A stretch of 64,000 nucleotides of DNA from Brevundimonas sp. MYb52 (GTDB lineage Bacteria > Pseudomonadota > Alphaproteobacteria > Caulobacterales > Caulobacteraceae): NCBI RefSeq assembly GCF_002979535.1, contig NZ_PCPB01000009.1, forward strand, positions 1 through 64,000. The letters run 5' to 3'. This document shows, in pieces, positions 35,859 through 45,900 of this stretch (the stretch's first letter is position 1; each line of letters starts with the position of its first letter). The notes beneath the pieces are model-generated. The model ran no database searches. It saw only the letters and a list, made by a program, of their open reading frames with translations, and was not told the DNA's origin. A program made the translations under genes and the position numbers.

Positions 35859-36860
35859 TCACAGTTCGGCGAGAAGCTCTTCGAGTCGGCGCATGTCCTC
35901 GGGCGGGGCGGTCTCGAAGCGCAGGGCTTCGCCGGTCACCGGGTGAACGAAGCCGAGGACGGCGGCGTGCAGGGCCTGGCGGGTCAGGCCGACCTCGGCC
36001 ACGGCGGCGCGGACCGGGATGGCGGGGCTGCCGGAGCCATAGACGGGGTCGCCGAGCAGGGGCGACCCCTTGGACGCCAGATGGACGCGGATCTGATGGG
36101 TGCGGCCGGTGTGCAAGGTGCAGGCGACGCGGGCGGCCAGGGGCGCGCCGGAGGCCTTGGCGGGCTGGCCGAAGGTCTTTTGCACCACATAGTCGGTGAT
36201 GGCCTCGCGGCCGCCGCTTTTGAGCACAGCCATCTTCTTGCGGTCGCTGTTGGAGCGGCCGATCTGGGTCTGGATGCGGCCCTTTTCCGGCGAGGGCGCG
36301 CCGCGCGTCAGGGCGATATAGGTGCGCTCGATGTCGTGGGTGGCGAACAGGGCCGACAGGCCAGCGTGGGCGCGGTCGGTCTTGGCGGCGACCATGACGC
36401 CGGAGGTGTCCTTGTCCAGGCGATGGACGATGCCGGGGCGGGCGACGCCGCCGATTCCCGACAGGCTCTCGCCGCAATGGGCCAGCAGGGCGTTGACCAG
36501 GGTGCCGGTCTCGCAGCCGGGCGCGGGGTGGGCGGCCATGCCGGGGGCCTTGTCGATGACGATCAGGTCGGCGTCCTCGAACAGCACCGTCAGCGGGATG
36601 GCCTCGGGCTGGGGCGTGGCGGCGACGACCGGGGGCATGACGACGGCATAGAGGCCGGGTTGCGCCTTGGCCGAGCCGCTGGTGATCGGCTGGCCGTCGC
36701 GGCGGACGGCGCCCTCGGCCAGCAGGGCTTGCAGGCGGGCGCGCGACAGGGTGGGGAAGGCGGCGGCCAAGGCCTTGTCGAGACGGACGCCAGGCGCGTC
36801 GATGCGCGCCTCGAGAATTTCCGCGTCGTCGTCTTCCGTCAGCAAAGGTTCATCGGCCAT
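35859..36860 (-). CDS. 23S rRNA pseudouridine synthase, RluD type
   Basis: 333 residues from ATG 36860 (MADEPLLTEDDDAEI). S4 RNA-binding domain at about 20-75 (VRLDKALAAAFPTLSRARLQ), then the catalytic domain with the RluA-family motif HRLDKDTSGVMV, which holds the catalytic Asp, and GRTHQIRVHLASKGSPLLGD. It modifies U1911/U1915/U1917-type sites in helix 69 if a true RluD, but other members of the family cannot be excluded. Located 226 bases upstream of rpoH, same strand. Confidence 0.85.
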   Translation of the reverse strand: MADEPLLTEDDDAEILEARIDAPGVRLDKALAAAFPTLSRARLQALLAEGAVRRDGQPITSGSAKAQPGLYAVVMPPVVAATPQPEAIPLTVLFEDADLIVIDKAPGMAAHPAPGCETGTLVNALLAHCGESLSGIGGVARPGIVHRLDKDTSGVMVAAKTDRAHAGLSALFATHDIERTYIALTRGAPSPEKGRIQTQIGRSNSDRKKMAVLKSGGREAITDYVVQKTFGQPAKASGAPLAARVACTLHTGRTHQIRVHLASKGSPLLGDPVYGSGSPAIPVRAAVAEVGLTRQALHAAVLGFVHPVTGEALRFETAPPEDMRRLEELLAEL

Positions 36861-36939
36861 AGGGCGAAATAGCATGGCTTGCGAGGCGAGGCTTCATCAG
36901 TCCTTGATTGCGGCTTGAAACGCCTTGGGAGAGGCTCGG

Positions 36940-37578
36940 ATGAAGTTCTTGATCGCCGCTGCTGTCGCCGCCACGGGCGTGGTTCTGCTGTCCGGCTGCG
37001 CCACCATGAGCCAGGACCAGTGCCTGGTCGGCGACTGGGGCGGGCAGGGCTGGCGCGACGGGGCGGCGGGGCATCGGACCAGCCGTCTGGACGACCACGC
37101 CAAGGCCTGCGCCAAATATGGCGTGGCCCCGAACATGAGCGCCTATCTGTCGGCGCGCGAGGACGGCTTGCGGACCTATTGCACCTGGGAAAACGGCTTC
37201 CGGCAGGGACGGCAGGGGAACAGCTACGGCGGGGTCTGCGCCCCGGCCGAGGAGCGCGACTTCCTGCCGGCCTATCAAGACGGGCGTCGCATCTATGTGG
37301 TGGAGCAGGCGGTGTCGTCGGCGGAAAGCGCGCTGAACTCGGCTGTCAGCCGCATCGACGACCGCGAGGACAAGCTGGAGGCCAAGCAGCGCGAACTGCG
37401 CCAGGACGGGCTGACGGACGAGCAGCGCCAGCGCATTCGCGAGCGTATCCGCGAGGTGCGCGGCGAGATTCAGGATGCACGCCGTGATGCGCGGCAGGCT
37501 GAGGAGGAACTGCGCTATGCCGAGATCGAGGCGCGGGCGGTGATCGGCGCCATCGGCGGTCGGTATGGGGTGTGGTGA
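36940..37578 (+). CDS. DUF2799 lipoprotein
   Basis: 212 residues from ATG 36940, with GGGAGAGGCTCGG upstream. Lipobox LLSGC with Cys at 20. The mature start MSQDQCLVGDWGGQGWRDGA, then SRLDDHAKACAKYGVAPNMS, YCTWENGFRQGRQGNSYGGV and PAYQDGRRIY follow the DUF2799 pattern. The C-terminal half is a charged coiled coil (about 125-200: EDKLEAKQRELRQDGLTDEQ). Likely an outer-membrane-facing lipoprotein of unknown function. Divergent from rluD. Confidence 0.8.
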   Translation: MKFLIAAAVAATGVVLLSGCATMSQDQCLVGDWGGQGWRDGAAGHRTSRLDDHAKACAKYGVAPNMSAYLSAREDGLRTYCTWENGFRQGRQGNSYGGVCAPAEERDFLPAYQDGRRIYVVEQAVSSAESALNSAVSRIDDREDKLEAKQRELRQDGLTDEQRQRIRERIREVRGEIQDARRDARQAEEELRYAEIEARAVIGAIGGRYGVW

Positions 37579-37590
37579 TCAGGAGCGCCT

Positions 37591-37750
37591 GATCCTCCCC
37601 CGAGCAGCGTAGCGGAACGGGGGAGGGGGACCATGCGAAGCATGGTGGAGGGGGCGAGGTCAGGCGCCGCCTCGTCCTATTGAACCTTGCGGCTGTGGCC
37701 GCCCCCTCCACCACTGCGTGGTCCCCCTCCCCCGCAGGCGGGGGAGGATC
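37591..37750. repeat. Palindromic intergenic repeat, full copy (GATCCTCCCCC variant)
   Basis: GATCCTCCCCCGAGCAGCG, GGAACGGGGGAGGGGGACC, ATGCGAAGCATGGTGGAGG, spacer of about 45 bases, GCCCCCTCCACCACTGCGTGG, CCCTCCCCCGCAGGCGGGGG, AGGATC. This is the longest and most regular copy. Confidence 0.8.
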
Positions 37751-37773
37751 AAGAGCGGGCGGCTATAGGAGTA

Positions 37774-38838
37774 TCAGCCGATGCGCGGGTCCAGGTCGCC
37801 GGCGGCGTAGAGCTTGGCCATCTGGGCGGTGGACAGGGGCTTGATCTTGGACGCCTGGCCTTCGCAGCCGAACTGCTGGTAGCGCTCGATGCACAGCTTC
37901 TTCATGGCTTCCTTGGCGGGCTTCAGATAGGCGCGCGGGTCGAACTCGCCGGGCTTCTCGGCCAGGACCTTGCGGATGGCGCCGGTGATGGCCATGCGGT
38001 TGTCGGTGTCGATGTTGATCTTGCGCACGCCGTGCTTGATGCCGCGCTGGATCTCTTCGACCGGCACGCCCCAGGTCTGGGGCATCTGGCCGCCATAGGC
38101 GTTGATGATGTCCTGCAGGTCCTGCGGCACCGAAGACGAGCCGTGCATCACCAGGTGGGTGTTGGGCAGGCGACGGTGGATTTCCTCGATCACGTTCATG
38201 GCCAGGACGTCGCCGTCCGGCTGGCGCGTAAACTTGTAGGCGCCGTGCGAGGTGCCCATGGCGATCGCCAGGGCGTCGACCTTGGTGGCCTTGACGAAAT
38301 CGACGGCCTGATCCGGGTCGGTCAGCAGTTGCGAGTGGTCCAGCTTGCCCTCGAAGCCGTGGCCGTCTTCGGCCTCGCCCATGCCGGTTTCCAACGAGCC
38401 CAGCACGCCCAGTTCACCCTCGACCGAGACGCCGCACGAGTGGGCCATTTCGGTGACGCGACGGGTGACGTCGACGTTGTATTCGTAAGAGGCGGGGGTC
38501 TTGGCGTCTTCTTCCAGCGAGCCGTCCATCATCACCGAGGTGAAGCCATACTGGATGGCGGTGGCGCAGGTCGCCGGGCCGTTGCCGTGGTCCTGGTGCA
38601 TGCAGACCGGGATGTGCGGATAGAGCTCGGCCAGGCCGTCGATCAGCTTGGCCAGGATGATGTCGTTGGCGTAGTTGCGGGCGCCGCGCGAGGCCTGGAT
38701 GATGACCGGAGCGTTGACCTCATGGGCCGCCTCCATGATCGCCAGACCCTGTTCCATGTTGTTGATGTTGTAGGCGGGCAGGCCGTAGTCGTTTTCCGCC
38801 GCGTGATCGAGCAACTGTCGCAGCGTGATGCGCGCCAT
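37774..38838 (-). CDS. fba: Fructose-bisphosphate aldolase, class II
   Basis: 354 residues. [20 protein letters not shown] then [20 protein letters not shown] start the class IIA aldolase; zinc ligands lie in [14 protein letters not shown] and in later TSHGAYKF and [10 protein letters not shown] segments; [19 protein letters not shown] is the substrate-binding strand. It cleaves fructose 1,6-bisphosphate in glycolysis, or works in reverse in gluconeogenesis. It is the last of the tkt-gap-pgk-fba series on the minus strand, 390 bases from pgk with a small lipoprotein gene between on the other strand. Confidence 0.93.
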   Translation of the reverse strand: MARITLRQLLDHAAENDYGLPAYNINNMEQGLAIMEAAHEVNAPVIIQASRGARNYANDIILAKLIDGLAELYPHIPVCMHQDHGNGPATCATAIQYGFTSVMMDGSLEEDAKTPASYEYNVDVTRRVTEMAHSCGVSVEGELGVLGSLETGMGEAEDGHGFEGKLDHSQLLTDPDQAVDFVKATKVDALAIAMGTSHGAYKFTRQPDGDVLAMNVIEEIHRRLPNTHLVMHGSSSVPQDLQDIINAYGGQMPQTWGVPVEEIQRGIKHGVRKINIDTDNRMAITGAIRKVLAEKPGEFDPRAYLKPAKEAMKKLCIERYQQFGCEGQASKIKPLSTAQMAKLYAAGDLDPRIG

Positions 38839-38987
38839 GGGTAGTCTCCTGAGCCGGTATTATTTTGCTGAGGCTTTAGCCCGGAGGCGGGCGGAAGTCA
38901 CGCCGTGTAACAGGACCAATCCGTCTGTTCTTGCCGAAACAGGCTGATCAGGGCAGGGTTGGAGAACCTTGGTCTTCGGGAGTGGTC

Positions 38988-39224
38988 ATGCGACGGGTGG
39001 CGATATTTGCGGCGCTTGCCGGACTTTTGTCGGGTTGCGCCCAAGGCGTGAGCGTCGATTGGCGGGGCGTGGGGCAGGGCATGACACAGAGCGCCTGTCG
39101 CCAGTCTTCTCGTTGCGATCTGCCTGTTTGCAGCGCGTCGCCTAGCGAATCGGCAGGGCGCGAGGCATGCGACAACCCCTATCCGGGAGGGGGCGCGCGA
39201 CGGACGGGCGCCGCCGCGCGCTAG
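38988..39224 (+). CDS. Small putative lipoprotein
   Basis: 78 residues from ATG 38988, with CGGGAGTGGTC immediately upstream. MRRVAIFAALAGLLSGC is a compact lipoprotein signal with Cys at 17. The mature part (AQGVSVDWRGVGQGMTQSAC) has five more Cys and ends with a Gly/Arg/Ala tail. No family recognised. It lies on the plus strand between fba and pgk and converges with pgk six bases after its stop. Confidence 0.5.
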   Translation: MRRVAIFAALAGLLSGCAQGVSVDWRGVGQGMTQSACRQSSRCDLPVCSASPSESAGREACDNPYPGGGARRTGAAAR

Positions 39225-39230
39225 ACTGAA

Positions 39231-40424
39231 TCAGGCCCTGAGGGCCTCGACGCCCGGCAGGACCTTGCCCTCCATCCATTCCAGGAAGGCGCCGCCGGCG
39301 GTGGAGACGAAGGTCATGTCGTCGGCCGTGTTGGCGTGGTTCAGGGCCGCGACCGTGTCGCCGCCGCCGGCCACGGCGACCAGCTTGCCGGCGGCGGCCA
39401 GTTCGGCGGCGTGCTTGGCGGCGGCCACGGTGGCCTTGTCGAAGGGCGGAACCTCGAACACGCCCAGCGGGCCGTTCCAGATCAGGGTCTTGGACAGGTC
39501 CATGGCGCGGGTCAGGCGGGCGACGGTCTCGGGGCCGGCGTCCAGAATCAGGTCGTCGGCGGCGATGCGGTCCAGGGCGCGCACGCCCGATTCGATACCC
39601 GGCTTCACGCCCTTGGCGACCACGACGTCGACCGGCAGCAACAGCTCGCAGCCCTTTTGACGGGCTTCCTCGATGATTTCGAGCGCGGTGGGGGCCAGGT
39701 CCTTCTCGCACAGCGACCCGCCGACATCGACGCCCTGGGCGAACAGGAAGGTGTTGGCCATGCCGCCGCCGATGGCCAGGTAGTCCAGCTTGGCGACCAG
39801 GTTCTTCAGCAGGTCCAGCTTGGTCGAGACCTTGGCGCCGCCGACGATGCCGATGACGGGCTTCTGCGGGCTGCCGAGGGCGGCGTCCAGCGCCTGAAGC
39901 TCGCGCTTCATGGCTTCACCGGCATAGGCGGGCTTGAGGCGGGCCAGACCCTCGGTCGAGGCGTGGGCGCGGTGCGCGGCCGAGAAGGCGTCGTTGACGT
40001 AGAGGTCGCCCAGTTCCGCCAGCTGGGCGGCGAAGGCCGGGTCGTTCTTTTCCTCACCCTTGTGGAAGCGGACGTTTTCCAGCAGCAGCACGCCGCCAGC
40101 GTCCAGATCCGCCACGGCGGCCTTGGCCTCGTCGCCTACGCAGTCGTCGGCGAAGCGGACGGGGCCGTGCAGCAGAAGCTCCAGCGGCTCGACCACGGGG
40201 CGCAGGCTCATGGAGGCCACGCGCTCGCCCTTGGGACGGTCGAAGTGGGCCAGCAGCACCACCTTGGCGCCGGCTTCGCGCAGGCGGTGGATGGTCGGCA
40301 GGGCGGCCTTCAGACGGGTGTCGTCGGTGACCTTGCCGCCCTCCATCGGCACGTTGAAGTCCACGCGGACCAGAGCGGTCTGGCCGGACAGGTCAGCGGC
40401 GTCGTCGAGGGTGCGGAAGGTCAT
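39231..40424 (-). CDS. pgk: Phosphoglycerate kinase
   Basis: 397 residues. [91 protein letters not shown] and the nucleotide loop [11 protein letters not shown] are all present. It transfers phosphate from 1,3-bisphosphoglycerate to ADP. Same strand as gap upstream, but a DUF559 gene with repeat halves is inserted between them. Confidence 0.93.
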   Translation of the reverse strand: MTFRTLDDAADLSGQTALVRVDFNVPMEGGKVTDDTRLKAALPTIHRLREAGAKVVLLAHFDRPKGERVASMSLRPVVEPLELLLHGPVRFADDCVGDEAKAAVADLDAGGVLLLENVRFHKGEEKNDPAFAAQLAELGDLYVNDAFSAAHRAHASTEGLARLKPAYAGEAMKRELQALDAALGSPQKPVIGIVGGAKVSTKLDLLKNLVAKLDYLAIGGGMANTFLFAQGVDVGGSLCEKDLAPTALEIIEEARQKGCELLLPVDVVVAKGVKPGIESGVRALDRIAADDLILDAGPETVARLTRAMDLSKTLIWNGPLGVFEVPPFDKATVAAAKHAAELAAAGKLVAVAGGGDTVAALNHANTADDMTFVSTAGGAFLEWMEGKVLPGVEALRA

Positions 40425-40442
40425 GATGAAGTTCCAGGTCTT

Positions 40443-40487
40443 CCTTCTCCCTGTGGGAGAAGGTGGCCCGCAGGGCCGGATGAGGGT
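40443..40487. repeat. Palindromic repeat half, family B (left of second DUF559 gene)
   Basis: CCTTCTCCCTGTGGGAGAAG followed by GTGGCCCGCAGGGCCGGATG and AGGGT. Inverted counterpart of 40877-40948. It ends 28 bases before the DUF559 stop codon. Confidence 0.65.
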
Positions 40488-40515
40488 CGAAGGTATCCGT
40501 CGGCGTAAGCCGTGG

Positions 40516-40869
40516 TCAGGGTGTGTTCAAGCGGGCGTGCGCACGAATGGCGGTGGTGATGACTGCGGGTTCGCTCAAGGCTTGGGCGTTGGAGAAGCGC
40601 AGGACGGTCCAGCCCAGAGCTTCCAGATCGGTTTGTCGTAGATGATCGCTGGTTACGACCTCGTCCCGATCATGGACCCCGCCGTCGATCTCGATCACCA
40701 GCCGCAAGCGGTCGCAGACGAAATCCGCGAGGTATCGACCGATTGGATGCTGGCGACGGAACTTGTGGCCGTCGATCTGTCCGCTTCGTAGCAAGGCCCA
40801 GACGCGCTGCTCGGCTAAGCCTGAGGCTTGTCGAAGGGATCGAGCGAAGGCGGTGCGTTTCAATGTCAT
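40516..40869 (-). CDS. DUF559 domain protein (second copy)
   Basis: 117 residues from ATG 40869 ([20 protein letters not shown]). Family core: [48 protein letters not shown] and [20 protein letters not shown]. The same [12 protein letters not shown] and E-I-D residues as in the first copy at 9.4 kb; overall the two are clearly diverged. Vsr-like nuclease fold expected, function unknown. It lies between the two halves of family B repeat, inside the gap-pgk interval, so it looks inserted. Confidence 0.8.
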   Translation of the reverse strand: MTLKRTAFARSLRQASGLAEQRVWALLRSGQIDGHKFRRQHPIGRYLADFVCDRLRLVIEIDGGVHDRDEVVTSDHLRQTDLEALGWTVLRFSNAQALSEPAVITTAIRAHARLNTP

Positions 40870-40876
40870 CGCGCCG

Positions 40877-40948
40877 ACCCTCACCCTTTCGCGCAGCCAA
40901 TCGCCTTCGGCTCTTGGGCGCTCAAGCCCTCTCCCAGTGGGAGAGGGC
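40877..40948. repeat. Palindromic repeat half, family B (right of second DUF559 gene)
   Basis: ACCCTCACCC, then CGCGCAGCCAATCGCCTTCG, then GCCCTCTCCCAGTGGGAGAG and GGC. Together with 40443-40487 it would form one complete two-hairpin element if the DUF559 gene were removed. Confidence 0.65.
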
Positions 40949-40962
40949 CTAGCGTTTTCAGC

Positions 40963-41970
40963 TTACAGGAACTTGGCCATCACCAGGGCGGTGTCGGCCA
41001 TGCGGGTCGCGAAGCCCCACTCGTTGTCGTACCAGGTCAGGACGCGAGCCAGCTTGCCGTCGACGACCTGCGTCTGCGGCAGGGCGGCGGTGGACGACGC
41101 TGCGATGTGGTTCAGGTCGATCGACACCAGCGGGTCGGTCGTCGTGAACAGGACGCCCTTCATCGGGCCGTCAGCGGCGGCTTGCAGGGCGGCGTTGATT
41201 TCCTCAGGCGTCACCTCGCGGGCGGCGACGACCTTCAGGTCCACGACCGAGACGTTCGGGGTCGGGACGCGGATCGACGAGCCGTCCAGCTTGCCCTTCA
41301 GTTCCGGCAGGACCAGGCCCAGGGCCTTGGCGGCGCCGGTCGAGGTCGGGATCATGGACAGGGCGGCGGCGCGGCCGCGGTACAGGTCCTTGTGCATCGT
41401 ATCCAGCGTCGGCTGGTCGCCGGTGTAGGCGTGGATGGTGGTCATGTAGCCGCGCTCGATGCCGAACAGGTCGTTCAGCACCTTGGCCACCGGGGCCAGG
41501 GCGTTGGTGGTGCACGAGCCGTTCGACACGACGATGTCGTCGGCGGTCAGGGTCTCATGGTTGACCTTGAAGACGATGGTCTTGTCGGCGTTGTCGGCGG
41601 GGGCCGAGACCAGGACGCGCTTGGCGCCGGCCTTCAGGTGGGCCGAGGCCTTTTCCTTGGAGGTGAAGATGCCGGTGCACTCGAAGGCGATGTCGACCTT
41701 GAGCTCGGCGTGCGGCAGGTTGGCCGGGTCGCGCTCGGCGGTGACCTTGATCTTGCCCGTGCCGACGTCGATCCAGTCTTCGCCCGAGGTCACGGTGCCG
41801 GGGAAGCGACCGTGCACCGAGTCATAGCGCAGCAGGTGGGCGTTGGTCTCGACGGGACCCAGGTCGTTGATCGCCACGACCTCGATGTCCTTGCGGCCAT
41901 GCTCGACGATCGAGCGAAGCACGAGGCGGCCGATGCGGCCGAAGCCGTTGATGGCGACGCGAACGGTCAT
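40963..41970 (-). CDS. gap: Glyceraldehyde-3-phosphate dehydrogenase
   Basis: 335 residues from ATG 41970. NAD-binding [20 protein letters not shown] at the start, [20 protein letters not shown], the catalytic Cys in [49 protein letters not shown] and terminal [12 protein letters not shown]. Converts glyceraldehyde 3-phosphate to 1,3-bisphosphoglycerate with NAD. Part of the tkt-gap-pgk-fba set. An S41 peptidase gene ends 114 bases upstream of the start. Confidence 0.93.
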   Translation of the reverse strand: MTVRVAINGFGRIGRLVLRSIVEHGRKDIEVVAINDLGPVETNAHLLRYDSVHGRFPGTVTSGEDWIDVGTGKIKVTAERDPANLPHAELKVDIAFECTGIFTSKEKASAHLKAGAKRVLVSAPADNADKTIVFKVNHETLTADDIVVSNGSCTTNALAPVAKVLNDLFGIERGYMTTIHAYTGDQPTLDTMHKDLYRGRAAALSMIPTSTGAAKALGLVLPELKGKLDGSSIRVPTPNVSVVDLKVVAAREVTPEEINAALQAAADGPMKGVLFTTTDPLVSIDLNHIAASSTAALPQTQVVDGKLARVLTWYDNEWGFATRMADTALVMAKFL

Positions 41971-42084
41971 GGGTGAGGTCTCCTGAACGAGGGCGGTTAT
42001 GATTGGCGCCTTAGTGGGACGGAGCGCGCGCGGTTGCAACCCCGCGCCCGTAACAAGGTGTGATCGCCTGTAACGGAAGACGAC

Positions 42085-43386
42085 CTAGGCGGCGCGGCGC
42101 AGCAGGCGGCTGACGCCCGTCTGGCTGTCCAGAATCTCCAGCGCCGTGACGCGGCCCGCGTCGTCGCGGACGAAACGAATGCGGCGATAGGGCTCGTCCA
42201 CGTCGAAGAAGAGGTCGGGCGACAGGGGGCGCAGACGCCAGGCCGGGCGGCGCTCGTTCTTCCAGGTCAGGCCGTCGGCGGAGGCCTGGATCACGGATGC
42301 GCCATAGGCGCCGAGGTAGGGGGCGGGGTCGAAGGCGGCGGGTTTGGCGTCCAGCGCTTCGCGCACCCAGGCGGCCTGGGTCGCGGCGGCGGGGGCGGCG
42401 TTGGCTTGCCCGGCGAGCGCCGCCTTCCAGGCGGTCTCAAGCGCCTCCTCTGCGGGGACGGCCACGTCGGGGCGGACGCCGACCTGTTCCCAGTTGCCGC
42501 CGGTCAGGGGATTGGTCGGTGAGCCGGTGGAGATGAAGACGCGGTAGCCCGACGGCGTGAAGACCGGGCCGCCGGGGTTGGCCGCGCCGCCCGAGGTCTC
42601 GCCGACGACGACGGCGCGCTTTGCAGCCTGCATCGTATAGGCGAAGGCTTCGGCCGCCGAGCCGGTGCGGCCGCTGATCAGGATATAGACCGGCACGTCC
42701 AGGCGCGGCGCGGCATAGGGCTGGGCGGGGGCTTCGCTGGCTTCGCCGTCGCGGGAATGGAAGCGGTTATAGACGTCGGCGTCCGGCCCGACGAAGGCGC
42801 TGACCAGATAGCCGACCATGGCGGGCGAGCCTCCGCCGTTGTTGCGCAGATCGAAGATGACGGCGTCCGCGCCCGACACCATCTGCAAGGCGGCATCGGC
42901 CTGACGGCGGGCCGGGTCATTGGGCCCCTCGAAGTCGGCGAACATCCTCATGTCGATCAGACCGACATTGCCGGGCAGGATCTGAACCGCGCGGAATCCC
43001 TGACCGCCACGGGCGGCGACGACGGGGAAGGGCACGGGGGCGAGGCCCGATGCCGCGCCCGAGGACGGGGCGGCGGCGGGCGTGGAGGGCGCCGGTTTGC
43101 CGACGCTGAAATGCTGGTCGAAAGGCTCCAGCCGCGCGGTCAGGGCCGTTTCCAGATCGCGGGGATCGGTCAGGGCGTCATAGCGGCCTGCGGCGGCCTC
43201 GGCCTCCAGTGCGGCGGCGATGGTCTCGGCCTTGGCGGGGTCGAAATAGGCGTCGCGGATGGCGGCGGCGACCTGGCCGACGACGACGCGGGGTGCGGCG
43301 GGGGCCTCGGCCTGTCGCGCGAGGGCGGGCGAGGCGGCGAGGAACAGGGCGGCGATGAAGCCAAGGGCGGGGACGGGCGCTTTCAT
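42085..43386 (-). CDS. S41 family peptidase (C-terminal processing peptidase type)
   Basis: 433 residues from ATG 43386, with a signal peptide (MKAPVPALGFIAALFLAASP, cleavage after ALA). The protease core contains VGLIDMRMFADFEGPNDPAR, ADAVIFDLRNNGGGSPAMVG, where LRNNGGG is the S41 substrate-binding motif, YILISGRTGSAAEAFAYTMQ with the catalytic Ser in GRTGSAAE, and VVVGETSGGAANPGGP. No PDZ domain was seen. It is a periplasmic or secreted Ser/Lys-type protease of unknown target, similar to retinol-binding-type S41 members. It lies in the glycolysis gene series without an obvious link. Confidence 0.8.
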   Translation of the reverse strand: MKAPVPALGFIAALFLAASPALARQAEAPAAPRVVVGQVAAAIRDAYFDPAKAETIAAALEAEAAAGRYDALTDPRDLETALTARLEPFDQHFSVGKPAPSTPAAAPSSGAASGLAPVPFPVVAARGGQGFRAVQILPGNVGLIDMRMFADFEGPNDPARRQADAALQMVSGADAVIFDLRNNGGGSPAMVGYLVSAFVGPDADVYNRFHSRDGEASEAPAQPYAAPRLDVPVYILISGRTGSAAEAFAYTMQAAKRAVVVGETSGGAANPGGPVFTPSGYRVFISTGSPTNPLTGGNWEQVGVRPDVAVPAEEALETAWKAALAGQANAAPAAATQAAWVREALDAKPAAFDPAPYLGAYGASVIQASADGLTWKNERRPAWRLRPLSPDLFFDVDEPYRRIRFVRDDAGRVTALEILDSQTGVSRLLRRAA

Positions 43387-43440
43387 GCCCGCCACCTTAT
43401 GCCGACGCCGGGCCTTGGCGAGTGAACTCGCAGTAAGGTC

Positions 43441-43686
43441 TCAGCAGCAGCGGAACGCGCCGCCGGCCCCGAAGCGGCGGGCTTCGTGCAGGCGGAAGAA
43501 GGCGGTGCGATCCAGCGGCGGCTGCTCGGGGTGGGTGGCCTCGGCGTGGGCGACATAGACCTCATAGTCGGGCTGGCCGACCATGAGGCTGGCGGTGCGG
43601 CGGGCGTCCTTGCCCCACCGCACCAGGGTGTCGCGGCAGACGCAGAGTAGATCTGCGCCGCCATCTTGGGGGGCGGGCCTAGGCAC
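43441..43686 (-). CDS. ybdD: YbdD/YjiX family protein
   Basis: 81 residues from GTG 43686, overlapping the cstA stop by eight bases. CVCRDTLVRWGKDARRTASL, MVGQPDYEVYVAHAEATHPE and the Cys-rich end RFGAGGAFRCC match the YbdD/YjiX family, which is typically encoded just after CstA-type pyruvate or peptide transporters and is needed for their activity. The overlap indicates co-translation. Confidence 0.82.
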   Translation of the reverse strand: MPRPAPQDGGADLLCVCRDTLVRWGKDARRTASLMVGQPDYEVYVAHAEATHPEQPPLDRTAFFRLHEARRFGAGGAFRCC

Positions 43687-45766
43687 GGGCCGTGTCCATG
43701 GCTTCGTCCTCCAGCGTCAGCTCGTGGGCGGCGGGCTGCTCGACCACGGTCGGGTGGTTGATCTTCCGGGCCTTGAGGCAGGCGCGGACGCCATAGACCA
43801 CCATGGTCAGGACCACGAACAGGAAGCCCGCCGTCAGGGCCGAGTTGACGTAGTCGTTGATGATGATCCGGTGCATGTCGCCCGCCGTCTTGGCCGGGGC
43901 CAGGATGTCGCCGGCGGCCAGGGCGTCCTGATACTTCCGGGCGTGGGCCAGGAAGCCGATCTTGACGTCCGGGTGCAGCAGCTTCTGGAAGCCCGCCGTC
44001 AGGGTGCAGATCAGCAGCCAGACCGCCGGAACCGCCGTAGCCCAGGCGAAGCGCTCGCGCTTCATCTTGAACAGGACCACGGTGCCGAGGATCAGGGCGA
44101 CGGCGGCCAGCATCTGGTTGGCGATGCCGAACAGCGGCCACAGGCTGTTGATGCCGCCCAGAGGATCGACCACGCCGGTGTAGAGGAAGTAGCCCCACAG
44201 GCTGACCGTCAGGGCCGTGGCCACGACGTTGGCGGTCCAGGACTTGGTCTCGCGCATTTTGGGCACGGCGACGCCCAGCAGGTCCTGGATCATGAAGCGG
44301 CAGACGCGGGTGCCGGCGTCGACCGTGGTCAGGATGAACAGGGCTTCGAACAGGATGGCGAAGTGGTACCAGAAGGCCATCATGGCCTTGCCGCCGATGA
44401 TGCCCGACAGGATGTGGGCCATGCCGACGGCCAACGTAGGCGCGCCGCCCGCGCGTGACAGGATGGAGTGCTCGCCCACGTCGCGGGCCAGTTGCTCCAA
44501 CTCGCCGGGGGTGATGTGGAAGCCCCACTGGGCCACGGCCGCGGCGGCGGAGGCGGCGTTGTCGCCGATCACGCTGACCGGGCTGTTCATGGCGAAATAG
44601 ACGGCGGGGTCCAGCACCGTGGCGGCGATCAGGGCCATGATGGCCACGAAGCTCTCGCACAGCATGGCGCCATAGCCGATCAGCGGGATCTGGTTCTCGT
44701 TCTCCAGCAGCTTGGGCGTGGTGCCCGACGAGATCAGGGCGTGGAAGCCCGAGACCGCGCCGCAAGCGATGGTGATGAACAGGAAGGGGAAGAGGGCGCC
44801 GGAGAAGACCGGGCCGGTGCCGTCGATGAAGGGGGTGATGGCCGGCATCTGCACGTGCGGACGCACGATCAGGATGCCGACGGCCAGGGCCAGGATGGCG
44901 CCGATCTTCAGGAAGGTGGACAGGTAGTCGCGCGGGGCCAGCAGCAGCCAGACCGGAATGACCGAGGCGACGAAGCCATAGGCCATCATGGCGATGGCCA
45001 GGGTGGTGCCGGACAGGGTGAAGGCCGGACCCCAGAAGGGATCAGCCGCGATGTGACCGCCGCCGATGATGGCAAGGATCAGCAGGACCACGCCGATGAC
45101 CGAGACCTCGCCCACGCGGCCAGGCCGCAGGTAGCGGGTGTAGAGGCCCATGAAGACGGCGATGGGGATGGTGGCGGCCACGGTGAAGGTGCCCCACGGG
45201 CTCTCGGCCAAAGCCTTGACCACGACCAGGGCCAGAACCGCCAGAATGATGACCATGATCATCAGCACGCCGACCTGGGCGATGATGCCGGGGATGGGGC
45301 CCATTTCGGTGCGGACCATGTCGCCCAGCGAGCGACCGTCGCGCCGGGTGGACATGAACAGGACCATCATGTCCTGCACCGCCCCGGCCAGAACCGCGCC
45401 GACGAGGATCCACAGCACGCCGGGCAGATAGCCCATCTGGGCCGCCAGCACCGGCCCGACCAGTGGCCCGGCGCCCGCGATGGCCGCGAAATGGTGGCCG
45501 AACAGGACGTTGCGCGGGGTCGGCACATAGTCCAGCCCGTCGTTATGCCGAACCGCCGGGGTGGGCCGTTTCGCGTTCAGCCCCATGACCTTGCCAGCCA
45601 GGTAGCGGGCGTAGAAGCGGTAGGCGATGGCGTAGACGCACAGCGCCGCCACCACGATCCAGACGGCGCTGATGCTCTCGCCCTGATGCAGGGCGATGAC
45701 GGCGAGGGCGATGGCCCCCAGTATGGCTATGGCGCCAAAAATTAGCGCGGTCTTGAGCTTGCCCAT
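43679..45766 (-). CDS. cstA: CstA/BtsT family carbon starvation transporter
   Basis: 695 residues with about 16 hydrophobic helices. The CstA domain has AYRFYARYLAGKVMGLNAKR, TPAVRHNDGLDYVPTPRNVL, FGHHFAAIAGAGPLVGPVLA, SFVAIMALIAATVLDPAVYF and FILTTVDAGTRVCRFMIQDL, all conserved in the family. Members take up pyruvate (BtsT/CstA) or peptides. The ybdD gene follows directly on the same strand. Confidence 0.9.
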   Translation of the reverse strand: MGKLKTALIFGAIAILGAIALAVIALHQGESISAVWIVVAALCVYAIAYRFYARYLAGKVMGLNAKRPTPAVRHNDGLDYVPTPRNVLFGHHFAAIAGAGPLVGPVLAAQMGYLPGVLWILVGAVLAGAVQDMMVLFMSTRRDGRSLGDMVRTEMGPIPGIIAQVGVLMIMVIILAVLALVVVKALAESPWGTFTVAATIPIAVFMGLYTRYLRPGRVGEVSVIGVVLLILAIIGGGHIAADPFWGPAFTLSGTTLAIAMMAYGFVASVIPVWLLLAPRDYLSTFLKIGAILALAVGILIVRPHVQMPAITPFIDGTGPVFSGALFPFLFITIACGAVSGFHALISSGTTPKLLENENQIPLIGYGAMLCESFVAIMALIAATVLDPAVYFAMNSPVSVIGDNAASAAAAVAQWGFHITPGELEQLARDVGEHSILSRAGGAPTLAVGMAHILSGIIGGKAMMAFWYHFAILFEALFILTTVDAGTRVCRFMIQDLLGVAVPKMRETKSWTANVVATALTVSLWGYFLYTGVVDPLGGINSLWPLFGIANQMLAAVALILGTVVLFKMKRERFAWATAVPAVWLLICTLTAGFQKLLHPDVKIGFLAHARKYQDALAAGDILAPAKTAGDMHRIIINDYVNSALTAGFLFVVLTMVVYGVRACLKARKINHPTVVEQPAAHELTLEDEAMDTARA

Positions 45767-45900
45767 GGCGAAACGGTCCTCCGGGCCGACTAGGTGCGAC
45801 CTTTCGGCATTTCTGAACCCTTTAGGGCCTCGGCGCCAACCGACTAAAGTCGAAGGTTGGCGTCTTTATTTTACAGTCAAGGCAAGCTTTGCGGCGAGTT

